From Luteimonas sp. MC1825 (GTDB lineage: Bacteria; Pseudomonadota; Gammaproteobacteria; Xanthomonadales; Xanthomonadaceae): DNA of 64,000 nucleotides. How positions within the stretch are numbered: the stretch's first letter is position 1; every line of letters begins with the position of its first letter. Location of the stretch: assembly GCF_014764385.1 (NCBI RefSeq), contig NZ_CP061714.1, positions 992,001 through 1,056,000 on the forward strand, read 5' to 3'. The notes below the pieces were generated by a model. It saw only the letters and a program-made list of their open reading frames with translations, was not told the DNA's origin and did not search any database. The position numbers and the translations under genes were made by a program. Of this stretch, positions 16,010 through 30,559 are shown piece after piece.

Positions 16010-16013
<4 letters not shown>
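15594..16013 (-). CDS. Acyl-CoA thioesterase, hotdog fold (YbgC/4HBT-like)
   Basis: 139 residues. [20 protein letters not shown] followed by EEAR is the 4-hydroxybenzoyl-CoA thioesterase signature, with the catalytic Asp in DLDAFNHVN. Such enzymes hydrolyse acyl-CoA esters; chain preference cannot be read. Its ATG overlaps the uvrA stop by four bases (ATGA), so it is translated as the second gene of a uvrA operon. Confidence 0.85.
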
Positions 16014-18946
<2,933 letters not shown>

Positions 18947-19088
18947 CGGGTGGGGGTCCGGGTGGGGCAGGGGGGGTGGGGCAGGCCGGCAAAGGCAATC
19001 AGGCAGCCTACCGAGCCGGGTATTTGGGGGCAAATCGGCGGATTGCCAGCGCCGGGTGCCGTGGCGGCGCGGCCCGGCCGGCAACAGA

Positions 19089-19114
19089 AAGGGGCCCGGC
19101 GAACCGGGCCCCTT
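19089..19114 (-). terminator. Rho-independent terminator of the subtilisin-like protease gene
   Basis: An 11-bp stem AAGGGGCCCGG / CCGGGCCCCTT with loop CGAA lies 24 bases after the protease stop. On the minus strand it is followed by TTTCTGTT, a modest U-run. Confidence 0.85.
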
Positions 19115-19137
19115 GCTTGCGGCGTGTTACCGGGTGA

Positions 19138-21588
19138 TCAGCGGCGCGCGGTGTAGTTCACCGTGGCCGAATTGCACTCGGTGGTGCCGGCGTTGCAGAC
19201 CTGGTACGTGACCGTGCCGGCGCCTGGCGCGCTGGCGGTGAACGTATCCATGACATAGCCCGTGTTGGCCACCGTCGCCACGGTCACGCCGTTGCGCTTG
19301 ATGTCCACCTGCTCGCCATCGCCGCCGTCCCAGTACAGCGGCACGCGGATGCGCAGCGCCTTGAGGGCGAAGGCGTAGGCGCCGCGCACGTTGGTGGGTG
19401 CCTCGCCCACCGGGCCGCCCACGTAGCTGCCGGTCAGGCTCACGCCGGTCGCCGCCGACCAGCCGTCCAGGCGGACGAACCACTGGCCCGCCTCCGGTGC
19501 CGCGATGGTGCAGGTCTCGTTTGTCCCACCCAGGTACGGGCGGCAATCGTAGGCCGTGTCGGTCGGCAGGCTGCCGCGACGGACGTACAGGTCGGCATCA
19601 CCATTGCTGCCCGCCATCTGGAACTTCAGGTCGGTCGCGCCTGCAGGCACGTCGAGCACGAAGAACAGTTCCTGGCCGGCCGCGATGCTGAGGCCGGACA
19701 CCGTGACGCCGTTCTGGAGCACGGTCGTCGTCGGCGGCTCCGGGCCGTCCTCGTCGTAGGTGCCGGTCAGCGTGTACCCGGCGGATGCCGTGTACGCGTT
19801 CACCCGCACGTGCCACTCGCCGGCCGTGGGAGCCGTGAACGAGCAGAGCTCGGACACCGTGCCACCGGTCCACGGGCGGCACTGCCAGACGGAGTTGGAC
19901 GGGCGCTGGTTGTACTGGACGTAGATGTCCGAGTCACCCGAGGTGCCGGCACCGAGGTTGAACTCCAGCAGGCCCTGGTCGGCGGGCACGTCGAGCACGA
20001 AGTACAGGCTTTCGTTCGCGGTCATGTCCGGCAGGTTGACCGTCACGCCGTTCTCGAGCGGGGTCGGCGGCGGCGGCTCCGGCGGGGCCGGCGGAGCCGG
20101 GGGCAGCGGTTCGTCTCCGGCGGCGACCGCGACGGCAAGGCCGGCGTCGATCATGCTGGCGCACCAGCGCTCCGCGTTGTCACAGCCCGGGATCAGACCG
20201 TTGGCGGCGTAGGCGGTGTTCTCGAGGATCGTCTCGATCTCCGGGGTATCCAGGTCGCCACCGGCCGCTTCCAGCATCAGGGCGATGGTGCCCGCGACGT
20301 GCGGCGAGGCCATCGAGGTACCGGCGTACCAGGCATAGGAATCTTCAGCCTGGCCTTCGAGCCCCGTGTTCAGGGTGGACAGCACCTGGTTGGTGGCGGG
20401 AGTCGAACCGCTGCCGGCAGGCGCGGCCACGTTGATGCGCGGACCGAAGTTGGTGGACGCGTACGGAGTGTTGTTCGGCCCGGTGCCGGCGACCGCGATC
20501 ACGCCGGCGCAACTCGCCGGCGAGAAGCCGGCTACGTCGCCGCTGGAGTTGCCCGCAGCCGCGACCACCGTGGTGCCGTTGGTGATCGCGATGTTGACCG
20601 CATCCTGCATGGCCGTCGGGCACACCGTGGAGCCACCGAGGCTCAGGTTGATGACATGCGCCGGGGTGGGATTGACAGGCACGCCGGGCACCGTGCCACC
20701 GGACGCCCAGACGATGGCGTCGTTGATGTCGGCGAACGTGCCACCGGCATTGCCGAGCACGCGCACGTGCTGCACCTTGGCACCGTGCGCCACGCCGGCG
20801 ACACCGAGGGTGTTGTTGGTGAGCGCGGCCACGGTGCCGGCAACGTGGGTGCCGTGCCAGGAGCTGTCGTACTTGTCGTCCCAGTCGCCTTCGTCGTTCG
20901 GGTTGTTGTCGCGGCCGTCGTTGTCGCGGGCGTTGGCCGGATCGCTGATGAAGTCGTAGCCGGCGATGAACTGCCCGGCCAGGTCGGCGTGGTCCACCTG
21001 TCCCGTGTCGAGCACGGCGATGATGTAGCCGCTGCCGTCCACCGAGTCCCAGGCTTCGACGGCATTCATGCCCTCTCCGCCGCCCTTGTAATGCCACTGC
21101 TGCGGGAACAGCTCGTCATTGGGCGTCATCGCCCGATACATGCGGCCGTTCGGGTCGACCGCACGGACCATCGGGCTCTTCATCAGCTCGATGGTCAGCT
21201 GCTTGAGGCCGTCACGGTCGAGTGCGCGGCTGGTGCGGACCAGCTTGGCGCCGGTCGCCGTGTCGCGGTCGACCGCGATCTGGATGCCAAGGGTCTTGCC
21301 CACGGCCTGGAGGTGGTTGCGGAGCGCGGCCGCGCTGGGCGCGGCACCCTTCTGGAAGCTGATGATGAAGCTGTCATGGGCCTCGTTGGTCGGAGCCTTC
21401 AGGTTGGTTCCATAGGCCAGTGCGGGCTTGGAAAACACCGGCCCCTTGGCGGCCTTGGAGACCTTGGCGCCGCCGCCGAGTGCGGGCTGCCGGCCAGCCG
21501 AGTAAGCCGCGGGTGCTGCGACCAGGGCGGCTGCAATGGCCACCGCGAGCGCGGTCGTTGTCGTGGTGCTGCGAGTGCGTCGTGTCAT
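19138..21588 (-). CDS. Secreted subtilisin-like serine protease (S8) with two PPC domains
   Basis: 816 residues; start preceded by GAGAGGAT. Signal peptide (to about residue 30), an I9-type propeptide (about 60-150, HDSFIISFQKGA to MVRAVDPNG), then the S8 catalytic domain with D194 (AVLDTGQVDH), H245 (WHGTHVAGT), oxyanion N347 (AAAGNSSGD) and S425 (GTSMASPHVAG). A Pro-rich linker leads to two pre-peptidase C-terminal domains (about 510-605 and 625-715; both contain YFVLDVPA or FFVLDVPA and the W/Y-rich C-C loop) and a final fibronectin-like module. PPC domains are usually removed after secretion. Extracellular proteases of this build are abundant in Lysobacter and Xanthomonas. Confidence 0.93.
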   Translation of the reverse strand: MTRRTRSTTTTTALAVAIAAALVAAPAAYSAGRQPALGGGAKVSKAAKGPVFSKPALAYGTNLKAPTNEAHDSFIISFQKGAAPSAAALRNHLQAVGKTLGIQIAVDRDTATGAKLVRTSRALDRDGLKQLTIELMKSPMVRAVDPNGRMYRAMTPNDELFPQQWHYKGGGEGMNAVEAWDSVDGSGYIIAVLDTGQVDHADLAGQFIAGYDFISDPANARDNDGRDNNPNDEGDWDDKYDSSWHGTHVAGTVAALTNNTLGVAGVAHGAKVQHVRVLGNAGGTFADINDAIVWASGGTVPGVPVNPTPAHVINLSLGGSTVCPTAMQDAVNIAITNGTTVVAAAGNSSGDVAGFSPASCAGVIAVAGTGPNNTPYASTNFGPRINVAAPAGSGSTPATNQVLSTLNTGLEGQAEDSYAWYAGTSMASPHVAGTIALMLEAAGGDLDTPEIETILENTAYAANGLIPGCDNAERWCASMIDAGLAVAVAAGDEPLPPAPPAPPEPPPPTPLENGVTVNLPDMTANESLYFVLDVPADQGLLEFNLGAGTSGDSDIYVQYNQRPSNSVWQCRPWTGGTVSELCSFTAPTAGEWHVRVNAYTASAGYTLTGTYDEDGPEPPTTTVLQNGVTVSGLSIAAGQELFFVLDVPAGATDLKFQMAGSNGDADLYVRRGSLPTDTAYDCRPYLGGTNETCTIAAPEAGQWFVRLDGWSAATGVSLTGSYVGGPVGEAPTNVRGAYAFALKALRIRVPLYWDGGDGEQVDIKRNGVTVATVANTGYVMDTFTASAPGAGTVTYQVCNAGTTECNSATVNYTARR

Positions 21589-22121
21589 TTCGATCCTCTC
21601 TCCCTTTAATCGATCCGAGCGCTTTTCACGGCGCCGGCCCTATCCACAGAGTTGCTGTTGCGACCGCAGTGGAACCTGCAGGCCTGCCCGCGGCGCGACG
21701 GCTGGCGTCGGCGGCACGTGAGGGGAGGCCGGAATGGCGGGAGGCGGCTGAACGGGGCCGCAGGGTGGCGTGCGGCGTCGCCGCGGCGGCGGTGGTAGGG
21801 GTGGGCGCCATCGTGGGCGCACGGCCATGTCCGGCCGCGTTGGCGTTGCTCTCGCTGTTCACGAACAGAGGCCCCCCGGTTGTCACACCCCATGCGCAAC
21901 CCGCCTGAACGGATCCGCGCACGCTCCACTTGGCACTTGCCAGTTGCGATGACCCCCTGTAGCCACCGCCACCCGACGCTACTTGATGCGGTACCCCGCA
22001 CGCAACCGTATTTCCTGCATTCAGGTGGATTTGACCCTAACTCCATGAATCCCCTACAATTCCGCTCCTGTCTGCCGCAAAAGGCAACAGAGACCACAAT
22101 AACTACATAGGAAGCTTGGTC
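21589..22121. other. Divergent intergenic region, no gene seen
   Basis: 533 bases between the protease and rplU. Open frames here have no usable start and no family pattern; one frame (about 21750-21908) encodes a hydrophobic stretch but lacks a convincing start. In relatives a polyprenyl synthase gene often faces rplU; it is absent here. The right end holds the rplU promoter (22031-22060). A small palindrome TGGCACTTGCCA is at 21931-21942. Confidence 0.55.
22031..22060 (+). promoter_or_regulatory. Sigma-70 promoter of rplU-rpmA
   Basis: TTGACC (22031-22036), an 18-base spacer and TACAAT (22055-22060) form the best-matched sigma-70 promoter in the window. Transcription would begin near 22067, giving a leader of about 55 bases before rplU. 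Confidence 0.85.
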
Positions 22122-22442
22122 ATGTACGCAGTCCTGGTAACAGGCGGAAAGCAATACCGCGTGATGCAAGGCGAGACGCTCCGCGTCGAGCTGCTTGACG
22201 TCGAGGCGGGCAAGGAGATCACGTTCGACAACGTGCTCATGCTCGGCGACGGTGAAGGCATCAAGATCGGCGACGCCCTCTCCGGCGCCACCGTCACCGC
22301 CACCGTCAAGGCCCACGGCCGCGCCGACAAGGTGCGCATCGTGAAGTTCCGCCGCCGCAAGCACCATCGCAAGCAGATGGGCCACCGGCAGCACTACACC
22401 GAAATCGAGATCACCGGCATCGCCGGTGGCGACAAGAAGTAA
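22122..22442 (+). CDS. rplU: 50S ribosomal protein L21
   Basis: 106 residues, full length. [14 protein letters not shown] is the family start and [20 protein letters not shown] the rRNA-binding L21 signature near the C-terminus. AGGAAG precedes the ATG. First gene of the usual rplU-rpmA pair, driven by the promoter at 22031-22060; 12 bases separate it from rpmA. Confidence 0.97.
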   Translation: MYAVLVTGGKQYRVMQGETLRVELLDVEAGKEITFDNVLMLGDGEGIKIGDALSGATVTATVKAHGRADKVRIVKFRRRKHHRKQMGHRQHYTEIEITGIAGGDKK

Positions 22443-22454
22443 GGAGCAGCAGCC

Positions 22455-23881
<1,427 letters not shown>

Positions 23882-24034
23882 GGTGGGCGGGGTGGGAACG
23901 GCAGGAGGGCAAGAGCCAGACCAGACGCGGCTGCCAGCGCGTGACGCATTTGCCCGCCTCGGACAGATCCGGGTAAGTCCGCACAAATCCGTAGCCAAGA
24001 ACGCCCTTGCTCCGACCTTCCGCCCAGCCCACGC

Positions 24035-24060
24035 AAAAAACCCGGCCGGGGCCGGGTTTT
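24035..24060 (-). terminator. Bidirectional terminator between obg and rpsT
   Basis: AAAACCCGGC - CGGG - GCCGGGTTTT is a 10-bp stem with T-runs on both strands, 23 bases after the rpsT stop (minus strand) and also placed to stop transcription from obg. Confidence 0.85.
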
Positions 24061-24083
24061 CAGGGAGCGCCGGTGCAACGGCC

Positions 24084-24353
24084 TCAGGCGGCGGCAAGCG
24101 CCTTGATGCGGGCGTTGATGCGGCTCTTGTGGCGGGCGGCCTTGTTGCGGTGGATCAGGCCACGGGCGCTGAAGCGATCGAGGATCGGCTGCGCGACGTT
24201 GAAGGCCTCGCGGGCGCCGGCGGCATCGTTGGCGTCGAGCGCCTTGAGCACTTTCTTGACGGCGGTGCGCAGCTGCGAACGCTGGCTGTTGTTGCGCAGG
24301 TTGCGCACGACAGCCTGCTTGGCGCGCTTCTTGGAGGACTTGATGTTGGCCAC
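24084..24353 (-). CDS. rpsT: 30S ribosomal protein S20
   Basis: 89 residues. [20 protein letters not shown] and [20 protein letters not shown] are diagnostic. Single-gene unit with its own promoter (24408-24436, minus strand) and terminator. Convergent with obg and divergent from murJ, the usual neighbour. Confidence 0.97.
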   Translation of the reverse strand: MANIKSSKKRAKQAVVRNLRNNSQRSQLRTAVKKVLKALDANDAAGAREAFNVAQPILDRFSARGLIHRNKAARHKSRINARIKALAAA

Positions 24354-24407
24354 GATGGGATCCTGGAAACTGGGGTAGAGATGAGTTTGGGGTCGAGCAA
24401 GCAGGAA

Positions 24408-24436
24408 ATTATGGGTGAATCAGGGGCTTGCGTCAA
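24408..24436 (-). promoter_or_regulatory. Sigma-70 promoter of rpsT
   Basis: Read on the minus strand: TTGACG (24436-24431), a 17-base spacer and CATAAT (24413-24408). It lies 55 bases before the rpsT ATG. Confidence 0.82.
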
Positions 24437-24589
24437 CAATGCCTGCCACGCGGGGCTGCGGGCGTGACCGGCTCCGCCCCCGCACCGGGCGTTGACAGCC
24501 CCGATCCCGCCGCGGCCGCGCCCGCGGCCGCTTCGGCAGCCACGCCGGGCGCCCCTGGCCCCGGCGGGCGCGGCCCGCGTGGCGGGCTG

Positions 24590-26131
24590 ATGCGCTCGAC
24601 CGCGGTGTTCAGCGCGATGACCCTGCTGTCGCGGATCGCCGGCTTCGTGCGCGACATGCTGCAGGCCACGCTGTTCGGCACCGGTGGCGCGATGAGCGCG
24701 TTCATCGTCGCCTACCGGATCCCGAACTTCCTGCGTCGCGTGTTCGCGGAGGGTTCGATGGCGATGGCCTTCGTGCCGGTGCTCAACGAGATCAAGGAGC
24801 GCGGTGACCGCGCGGCGCTGAAGGACTTCATCGACCACATGGCCGGCGCGCTGTGCGCCGTGGTGCTGGTGGTCTGCGCCGCCGGCGTGCTGCTGGCGCC
24901 GGTGATCACCGCGCTGTTCACGCCAGGCGCGCTCGACGAGCCGGAAAAGTTCTCGCAGACGGCGATGATGCTGCGGATCACCTTCCCGTACCTGCTGTTC
25001 ATTTCGATGATGGCGCTGGCCGGCTCGGTGCTCAACAGCGAAGGGCGCTTCGCGCTGCCGGCGTTCACACCGGTGCTGCACAACCTGACGATGATCGCCG
25101 CCATGTTCTGGCTCGCGCCGCGCTTCGAGGTGCAGCCGGTAGGCCTGGCCTGGGGCGTGCTGATCGCCGGGTTCCTGCAACTGGTGCTGTTGTGGCCGGC
25201 GCTCGGAAGGCTGGGCCTGCGGCCGCGCCTTCGCCCCGGCTTCCGCCATCCGGACGTGCGTCGGGTCGGCAAGCTGATGCTGCCGACGCTGTTCTCCTCG
25301 TCGGTGGCGCAGGTCAACCTGCTGGTCGGCACGGCGTTCGCTTCGCTGCTGGCCGACGGCAGCCAGGACTGGCTGTACTACTCCGACCGCCTGGTCGAGT
25401 TCCCGCTGGGGCTGTTCGGCGTGGCGCTGGGCACGGTGATCCTGCCGCACCTGTCGCGCCGCCATGCCGCCGAGGACGCGGCCGGTTACAGCCATTCGCT
25501 CGACTGGGCGCTGCGCATGGCGCTGCTGGCCGGCCTGCCGGCGGGGCTCGGGCTGCTGCTGCTGGCCGAGCCGGTGACGGCCACGGTCTACAACTACGGC
25601 GCGTTCACCGCGGTGGACACGCGGATGGCGGCGCTCAGCCTGACCGCCATGAGCATCGGCATCCCGGCCTTCATGCTCAGCAAGGTGCTGGCGCCGGCGT
25701 TCTACGCCCGCCAGGACATGAGGACGCCGATGCGCGCGGCCCTGCTCACGGTCGCCATCAACGTGGCGCTCACCATCGCCTTCACCACGCCGATGTGGCT
25801 GCACGACACGCCCGGCGCGCACGGCGGCATCGCACTCGCCACGGGCCTGGCCGGGGTGGCCAATGCCTGGTTGCTGTGGCGCTACCTGCGGCGCGGCGGC
25901 GTGTACCTGCCGGCGGCCGGCTGGGGCCGGTTCGGCCTGCGGCTGCTGCTGGCGTGCGCCGCGATGGCGGCGGCGGTGCTTGCGATGCGCGCATGGATCG
26001 GTGACTGGACCGCGCTCGCTGGCTGGCAGGCACGCGTCGGCTGGCTGCTGGCGACCATCTCCGCCGGGGCGGCCACCTATGGCCTGGCGCTGCTGGCGCT
26101 TGGCCTGCGCCCCCGCCACCTGCGGCATTGA
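24590..26131 (+). CDS. murJ: Lipid II flippase MurJ (MviN)
   Basis: 513 residues from MRSTAVFSAMTLLSRIAGFV, which matches the E. coli length of 511. Moves the peptidoglycan precursor lipid II across the inner membrane. About 14 hydrophobic segments; the family hallmarks MLQATLFGTGGAMSAFIVAY, RIPNFLRRVFAEGSMAMAFV and FYARQDMRTP are present. The reading frame stays open upstream to a GTG at 24464, which would add 42 Ala/Pro/Gly-rich residues with no family counterpart. Divergent from rpsT. Confidence 0.95.
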   Translation: MRSTAVFSAMTLLSRIAGFVRDMLQATLFGTGGAMSAFIVAYRIPNFLRRVFAEGSMAMAFVPVLNEIKERGDRAALKDFIDHMAGALCAVVLVVCAAGVLLAPVITALFTPGALDEPEKFSQTAMMLRITFPYLLFISMMALAGSVLNSEGRFALPAFTPVLHNLTMIAAMFWLAPRFEVQPVGLAWGVLIAGFLQLVLLWPALGRLGLRPRLRPGFRHPDVRRVGKLMLPTLFSSSVAQVNLLVGTAFASLLADGSQDWLYYSDRLVEFPLGLFGVALGTVILPHLSRRHAAEDAAGYSHSLDWALRMALLAGLPAGLGLLLLAEPVTATVYNYGAFTAVDTRMAALSLTAMSIGIPAFMLSKVLAPAFYARQDMRTPMRAALLTVAINVALTIAFTTPMWLHDTPGAHGGIALATGLAGVANAWLLWRYLRRGGVYLPAAGWGRFGLRLLLACAAMAAAVLAMRAWIGDWTALAGWQARVGWLLATISAGAATYGLALLALGLRPRHLRH

Positions 26132-26154
26132 GGCCGGCGGTGGAGCGCCGCCGT

Positions 26155-26160
26155 TATACT
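26155..26160 (+). promoter_or_regulatory. -10 box for the ribF-ileS-lspA operon
   Basis: TATACT in the context GCCGTTATACTCTGCGG, 62 bases before ribF. No good -35 at 17 bases; the flanks resemble the CCGGTAT-type boxes before ffh, rplS and csrA. Confidence 0.5.
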
Positions 26161-26222
26161 CTGCGGTCGACCCCACGCGGTCGCGGCGCCGGTGGCGGCC
26201 GCACCTCTCCACCCAGGACCCC

Positions 26223-27173
26223 ATGAAGCAGCTGTTCCGCGACGTCGACGGCGGGCCTTTGTGCCGCGAAGGCAGCGTGGCCTGCATTGGCGCCTTCGAC
26301 GGCCTGCACCTCGGCCATCGCGCGCTGCTGCGCCACGCGGCCGGGCGCGCCCGCGCGCTCGGGTTGCCGCTGGTCGCGCTGAGCTTCGAGCCGTTGCCCC
26401 GCGAGTTCTTCGCGCCCGCCGCGCCGCCGCCGCGGCTGGCGCTGCCGCGTGCCAAGTTCGAAGGCCTGTGCGCGCTTGGTGCCGACGCCGTCGGCCTGCT
26501 GCGCTTCAACGCCGGCTTCGCGGCGATGTCGCCGGATGCGTTCGCGGAGTCGGTGCTGGCGCGGCGCCTGGCGGCGCGCGAGGTCTGGGTGGGGCCCGGG
26601 TTCCGCTACGGTCAGCGGCGCGCCGGTGACCTCGACACCCTGCGTGAGGCGGGGCAGCGGCTCGGCTTCGCCGCCGGCGAGATCGCGCCGGTGCTGCTCG
26701 ACGACGAGCGCGTGTCCAGTACCCGCATCCGCGCCGCCCTGACGGCAGGCGACTTCGCCGCCGCCACCCGGCTGCTCGCCCGGCCCTATGCCATCGCCGG
26801 CCGCGTGGTGCGCGGACGCCAGCTCGGCCGCACGCTGGGCTTCCCCACCGCCAACCTGCGCTTCGGCGGCAAGGTGCCGGCGTTGCAGGGCATCTACGCG
26901 ACCCGCGTGCACGGCATCGGTGACCAGCCGTGGCCCTCGGTGTCGAGCTTTGGCACCCGCCCCACCGTGGACGGCGTGGAGCCGCTGCTGGAAGCCCACC
27001 TGTTCGATTTCGACGGCGACCTCTATGGTCGGCGCATCGCGGTCGAGTTCGTGGCGCGCCTGCGCGACGAGGAAAAATACCCCGACCTGCCGACCCTGGT
27101 CGCGCAGATGGATCGCGACGCCACACAGGCGCGCCACATTTTGATGCATACCCCGCAGCGAGCGACCGCGTGA
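26223..27173 (+). CDS. ribF: Bifunctional riboflavin kinase / FMN adenylyltransferase
   Basis: 316 residues. Makes FMN and then FAD from riboflavin. N-terminal adenylyltransferase domain (1-180): [20 protein letters not shown] with the nucleotide-binding HLGH, and [15 protein letters not shown]-terminal kinase domain: [27 protein letters not shown] and [14 protein letters not shown]. The stop overlaps the GTG of ileS, so ribF-ileS-lspA is one unit, an arrangement common in gamma-proteobacteria. Confidence 0.95.
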   Translation: MKQLFRDVDGGPLCREGSVACIGAFDGLHLGHRALLRHAAGRARALGLPLVALSFEPLPREFFAPAAPPPRLALPRAKFEGLCALGADAVGLLRFNAGFAAMSPDAFAESVLARRLAAREVWVGPGFRYGQRRAGDLDTLREAGQRLGFAAGEIAPVLLDDERVSSTRIRAALTAGDFAAATRLLARPYAIAGRVVRGRQLGRTLGFPTANLRFGGKVPALQGIYATRVHGIGDQPWPSVSSFGTRPTVDGVEPLLEAHLFDFDGDLYGRRIAVEFVARLRDEEKYPDLPTLVAQMDRDATQARHILMHTPQRATA

Positions 27174-30016
27174 CCGACGACGACAGCCAGCGCTACAAGC
27201 CGACCATCCTCCTGCCCGAGACCGCGTTCCCGATGCGCGGCGACCTGCCCAAGCGGGAGCCGGACACGCTGGCGCGCTGGGAGGCCGAAGGGCTGTACAC
27301 ACGACTGCGCGAGCACGCCGCGGGTCGGCCGAAGTTCGTACTGCACGACGGTCCGCCGTATGCCAATGGGGCCATCCACCTCGGGCATGCGGTCAACAAG
27401 ATCCTCAAGGACATCATCGTCCGCTCGAAGACCGTCGCCGGCTTCGACGCCCCGTACATCCCCGGCTGGGACTGCCACGGGCTGCCGATCGAGATCGCGA
27501 TCGAGAAGAAGCACGGCAAGGTCGGCGCGAAGCTCGATGCCACCGCGTTCCGCCAGGCCTGCCGCGACTACGCGCTGTCCCAGGTCGAACTGCAGATGCG
27601 CGATTTCAAGCGCCTGGGTGTGCTCGGCGATTGGGACAACCCGTACCTCACGCTCGACCCGAAGTTCGAGGCCGACGAGATGCGCGCCCTGGCCAGGGTT
27701 GTCGACAACGGCCACCTGCTGCGCGGCGTGAAGCCGGTCTACTGGTGCTTCGACTGCGGTTCCGCGCTGGCCGAGGCGGAAATCGAATACCAGGACAAGC
27801 AGTCCCCCGCGGTCGACGTGGCGTATCCGGCACGTGATGCTCAGGCGCTGGCGCGGGCCTTCGGCACCGAGGTGCCGGAAGGCGTCGAGATCGCGGTGCC
27901 GATCTGGACCACCACGCCGTGGACGCTGCCGGCATCGCTGGCGGTGGCGCTGGGCGCGGGGCTGGATTACACGCTCGTCGAAGGGCCGGCGCATGGCGGC
28001 CGACGCCGCTGGCTGGTGCTGGCCACGGGGCTCGAGGCCAAGGCGCTTGCACGCTACGGCGTGGACGAGGTGGTCGTGCACGGCCATGCCCCCGGCAGCG
28101 CGCTCGAGGGCCTGCTGCTTGCGCATCCGTTCTACGCCGGGCGCGACATCCCGCTGATCCTCGGCGAGCACGTGACTGCCGACGACGGTACCGGTGCGGT
28201 GCATACCGCCCCAGGGCATGGCCAAGAGGATTTCGTGGCCGCCCGGCACTACGGGCTGGTCGAGAAGTACACGGCGGCGCAGCTCAACCCGGTCGATGGC
28301 CGCGGCGTGTACCTGCCGTCGACGCCGGCGGCGGACGGCGTGGCGCTCGCCGGCACGCACATCTGGAAGGCCAACGACGCCATCATTGAAGTCCTCCGCG
28401 CCAACGGCGCACTGCTCGCGCACGCCGGCCTGCAGCACAGTTACCCGCACTGCTGGCGCCACCGCACGCCGGTCGTGTTCCGCGCCACGCCGCAGTGGTT
28501 CATCTCCATGGACCAGGCGGAGCTGCGCCGCGACGCGCTGGCCGCCATCCAGCGCGTGGAGTGGTTCCCCGCCTGGGGCGAAGCGCGCATCGCCGGCATG
28601 GTCGAGGGCCGCCCGGACTGGACTATCTCGCGCCAGCGCACCTGGGGCGTGCCGATCGCGCTGTTCGTGCATCGCGAGAGCGGCGAGCCGCACCCGCGCT
28701 CCAGCGAACTGATGCGCGCCGCCGCCGACCGCGTCGAGGCGGGCGGCATCGATGCCTGGTACGACCTCGATCCGGCCGAACTGCTGGGCGACGAGGCCGG
28801 TGACTACGACCGCATCACCGACATCCTCGACGTCTGGTTCGATTCCGGCGTGACCCACGAGTGCGTGCTGGCGGCGCGCGGCATCGGCAAGCCGGCCGAC
28901 CTGTACCTGGAAGGCTCGGACCAGCATCGCGGCTGGTTCCAGTCGTCGCTGCTCACCGGCATCGCGATCGACGGCGCCGCGCCGTACCGGCAATGCCTGA
29001 CCCACGGCTTCACGGTCGACGAGAACGGCCGCAAGATGTCGAAGTCGCTCGGCAACGGCATCGAGCCGCAGGAAATCATGAAGACGCTGGGCGCGGACAT
29101 CCTGCGCCTGTGGATCGCGTCGGCCGACTACAGCAACGAGATGTCGCTGTCCAAGGAGATCCTCAAGCGCAACGCCGACGCCTACCGCCGCATCCGCAAC
29201 ACCGCGCGCTTCCTGCTCGGCAACCTGCATGGCTTCGACCCGGTGCGCGACCTGCGCCCGCTGGACGACATGGTGGCGCTGGACCGCTGGATCGTGCACC
29301 GCGCGTGGGAAGTGCAGGAGAAGATCGTGGCCGCGTACGCGCGCTACGACTTCGCGGAAATCATCCAGGCCCTGCTCAATTTCTGCAGCGTCGACCTGGG
29401 CTCGCTGTACCTCGACGTCACCAAGGACCGGCTGTACACCATGCCGGAAGACTCGCGCGGCCGCCGCAGCGCGCAGAGCGCGATGTACCGCATCACCGAG
29501 GCCTTCGTGCGCTGGATCGCGCCGGTGCTGGCGTTCACCGCCGACGAGATGTGGAGCCACCTGCCCGGCGCGCGCGAGGACAACGTGCTGTTCGCCACCT
29601 GGTACGACGGCCTTGCGCCGATGGCCGACGATGCGCCGATGTCGGCGCGCGCGTTCGACGAACTGCTGCGCCTGCGAGAGCAGGTCTCCAAGGTGCTCGA
29701 GCCGATGCGCGCCAGCGGCGTGATCGGCGCCGCGCTGGAAGCCGAGATCACGCTCGCCTGCGGCGTTGCCGACCAGAACCGGCTGTCGCCGCTGCTCGAC
29801 GAGCTGCGTTTCCTGCTGATCAGCGGTGATGTCGCACTGGTGGTCGACGACGGCGCCACCGACATCGGCGTCAGTGCGACGCCCACCAGCAAGCCCAAGT
29901 GCGTCCGCTGCTGGCAACACCGCGGCGACATCGGCAGCGTCGCCGCGCATCCGCTGCTGTGCACGCGCTGCGCCGGCAACGTCGACGGCAACGCGGAGGA
30001 TCGCCAATGGTTCTGA
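27170..30016 (+). CDS. ileS: Isoleucyl-tRNA synthetase
   Basis: 948 residues from a GTG that overlaps the ribF stop. Class I synthetase: HIGH as IHLGHA in [21 protein letters not shown] as [10 protein letters not shown], editing domain between ([31 protein letters not shown]). The C-terminal zinc finger [13 protein letters not shown] ... CTRC marks the bacterial type that is sensitive to mupirocin-like inhibitors. Downstream lspA starts 10 bases inside this gene. Confidence 0.97.
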   Translation: MTDDDSQRYKPTILLPETAFPMRGDLPKREPDTLARWEAEGLYTRLREHAAGRPKFVLHDGPPYANGAIHLGHAVNKILKDIIVRSKTVAGFDAPYIPGWDCHGLPIEIAIEKKHGKVGAKLDATAFRQACRDYALSQVELQMRDFKRLGVLGDWDNPYLTLDPKFEADEMRALARVVDNGHLLRGVKPVYWCFDCGSALAEAEIEYQDKQSPAVDVAYPARDAQALARAFGTEVPEGVEIAVPIWTTTPWTLPASLAVALGAGLDYTLVEGPAHGGRRRWLVLATGLEAKALARYGVDEVVVHGHAPGSALEGLLLAHPFYAGRDIPLILGEHVTADDGTGAVHTAPGHGQEDFVAARHYGLVEKYTAAQLNPVDGRGVYLPSTPAADGVALAGTHIWKANDAIIEVLRANGALLAHAGLQHSYPHCWRHRTPVVFRATPQWFISMDQAELRRDALAAIQRVEWFPAWGEARIAGMVEGRPDWTISRQRTWGVPIALFVHRESGEPHPRSSELMRAAADRVEAGGIDAWYDLDPAELLGDEAGDYDRITDILDVWFDSGVTHECVLAARGIGKPADLYLEGSDQHRGWFQSSLLTGIAIDGAAPYRQCLTHGFTVDENGRKMSKSLGNGIEPQEIMKTLGADILRLWIASADYSNEMSLSKEILKRNADAYRRIRNTARFLLGNLHGFDPVRDLRPLDDMVALDRWIVHRAWEVQEKIVAAYARYDFAEIIQALLNFCSVDLGSLYLDVTKDRLYTMPEDSRGRRSAQSAMYRITEAFVRWIAPVLAFTADEMWSHLPGAREDNVLFATWYDGLAPMADDAPMSARAFDELLRLREQVSKVLEPMRASGVIGAALEAEITLACGVADQNRLSPLLDELRFLLISGDVALVVDDGATDIGVSATPTSKPKCVRCWQHRGDIGSVAAHPLLCTRCAGNVDGNAEDRQWF

Positions 30017-30504
30017 AGCCCGCACGCAACGCGCTGCCATGGCTGCTGCTGTCGGCGCTGGTGATCGTGCTCGACCAGCTGAGCAAGCAGTGGGTGCTCA
30101 CCAGCCTTCCGGAGTACACGGCCATTCCGGTGGTCGAAGGGTTCTGGAACTGGTACCGCACCTACAACACCGGCGCGGCGTTCAGCTTCCTGTCCGATGC
30201 CGGCGGCTGGCAGAAGTGGTTCTTCAGCATCCTGGCCTTCGGCATCAGCGGCCTGCTGGCGGTATGGCTGTCGCGCACCCCGCGCGGCGACTGGCGCACG
30301 GCGCTGCCGTTCGCGCTGGTCATCGGCGGCGCGATCGGCAACGTCATCGACCGGCTGGTGCATGGCCATGTCATCGATTTCATCCAGTGGCACTGGCGCG
30401 GCCATTTCTGGCCCGCATTCAACATCGCCGATGCCGCGATCGTGGGCGGCGCGATCGGCATCGCCCTGTTCGGGCTGCTCGCCCCGAAGGCAACGACCCC
30501 CTGA
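30007..30504 (+). CDS. lspA: Lipoprotein signal peptidase (signal peptidase II)
   Basis: 165 residues, four membrane segments. Cuts the signal peptide of lipoproteins after lipid attachment at the lipobox Cys, such as the lipoprotein at 475-1938. Catalytic aspartates are D124 (HGHVIDFI) and D142 (FNIADAAI). Strong GGAGGA before the ATG, which lies inside the end of ileS. Confidence 0.96.
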   Translation: MVLKPARNALPWLLLSALVIVLDQLSKQWVLTSLPEYTAIPVVEGFWNWYRTYNTGAAFSFLSDAGGWQKWFFSILAFGISGLLAVWLSRTPRGDWRTALPFALVIGGAIGNVIDRLVHGHVIDFIQWHWRGHFWPAFNIADAAIVGGAIGIALFGLLAPKATTP

Positions 30505-30547
30505 CGGCGCCCCTGCCGCGCAGGGGGAAGGGTCACGTTCGCGGCGG

Positions 30548-30553
30548 TACAAT
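30548..30553 (+). promoter_or_regulatory. -10 box placed for a leaderless ispH transcript
   Basis: TACAAT ends 6 bases before the ispH ATG, so transcription would start at or beside the A of the start codon. No Shine-Dalgarno sequence is present. A -35 match is weak. Confidence 0.5.
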
Positions 30554-30559
30554 GGCGGC

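Noticed and set aside
21931..21947. TGGCACTTGCCAGTTGC as a sigma-54 promoter upstream of rplU
   Set aside because: The distance from GG to the final GC is 12 bases, not 10, and a good sigma-70 promoter is present closer to rplU.
21626..22110. Small open frames in the protease-rplU gap as genes
   Set aside because: No ribosome sites, no family patterns and they contradict each other on both strands.
27023..30040. A 1005-codon minus-strand open frame opposite ileS
   Set aside because: Antisense shadow of ileS; the reverse frame of GC-rich genes often lacks stops.
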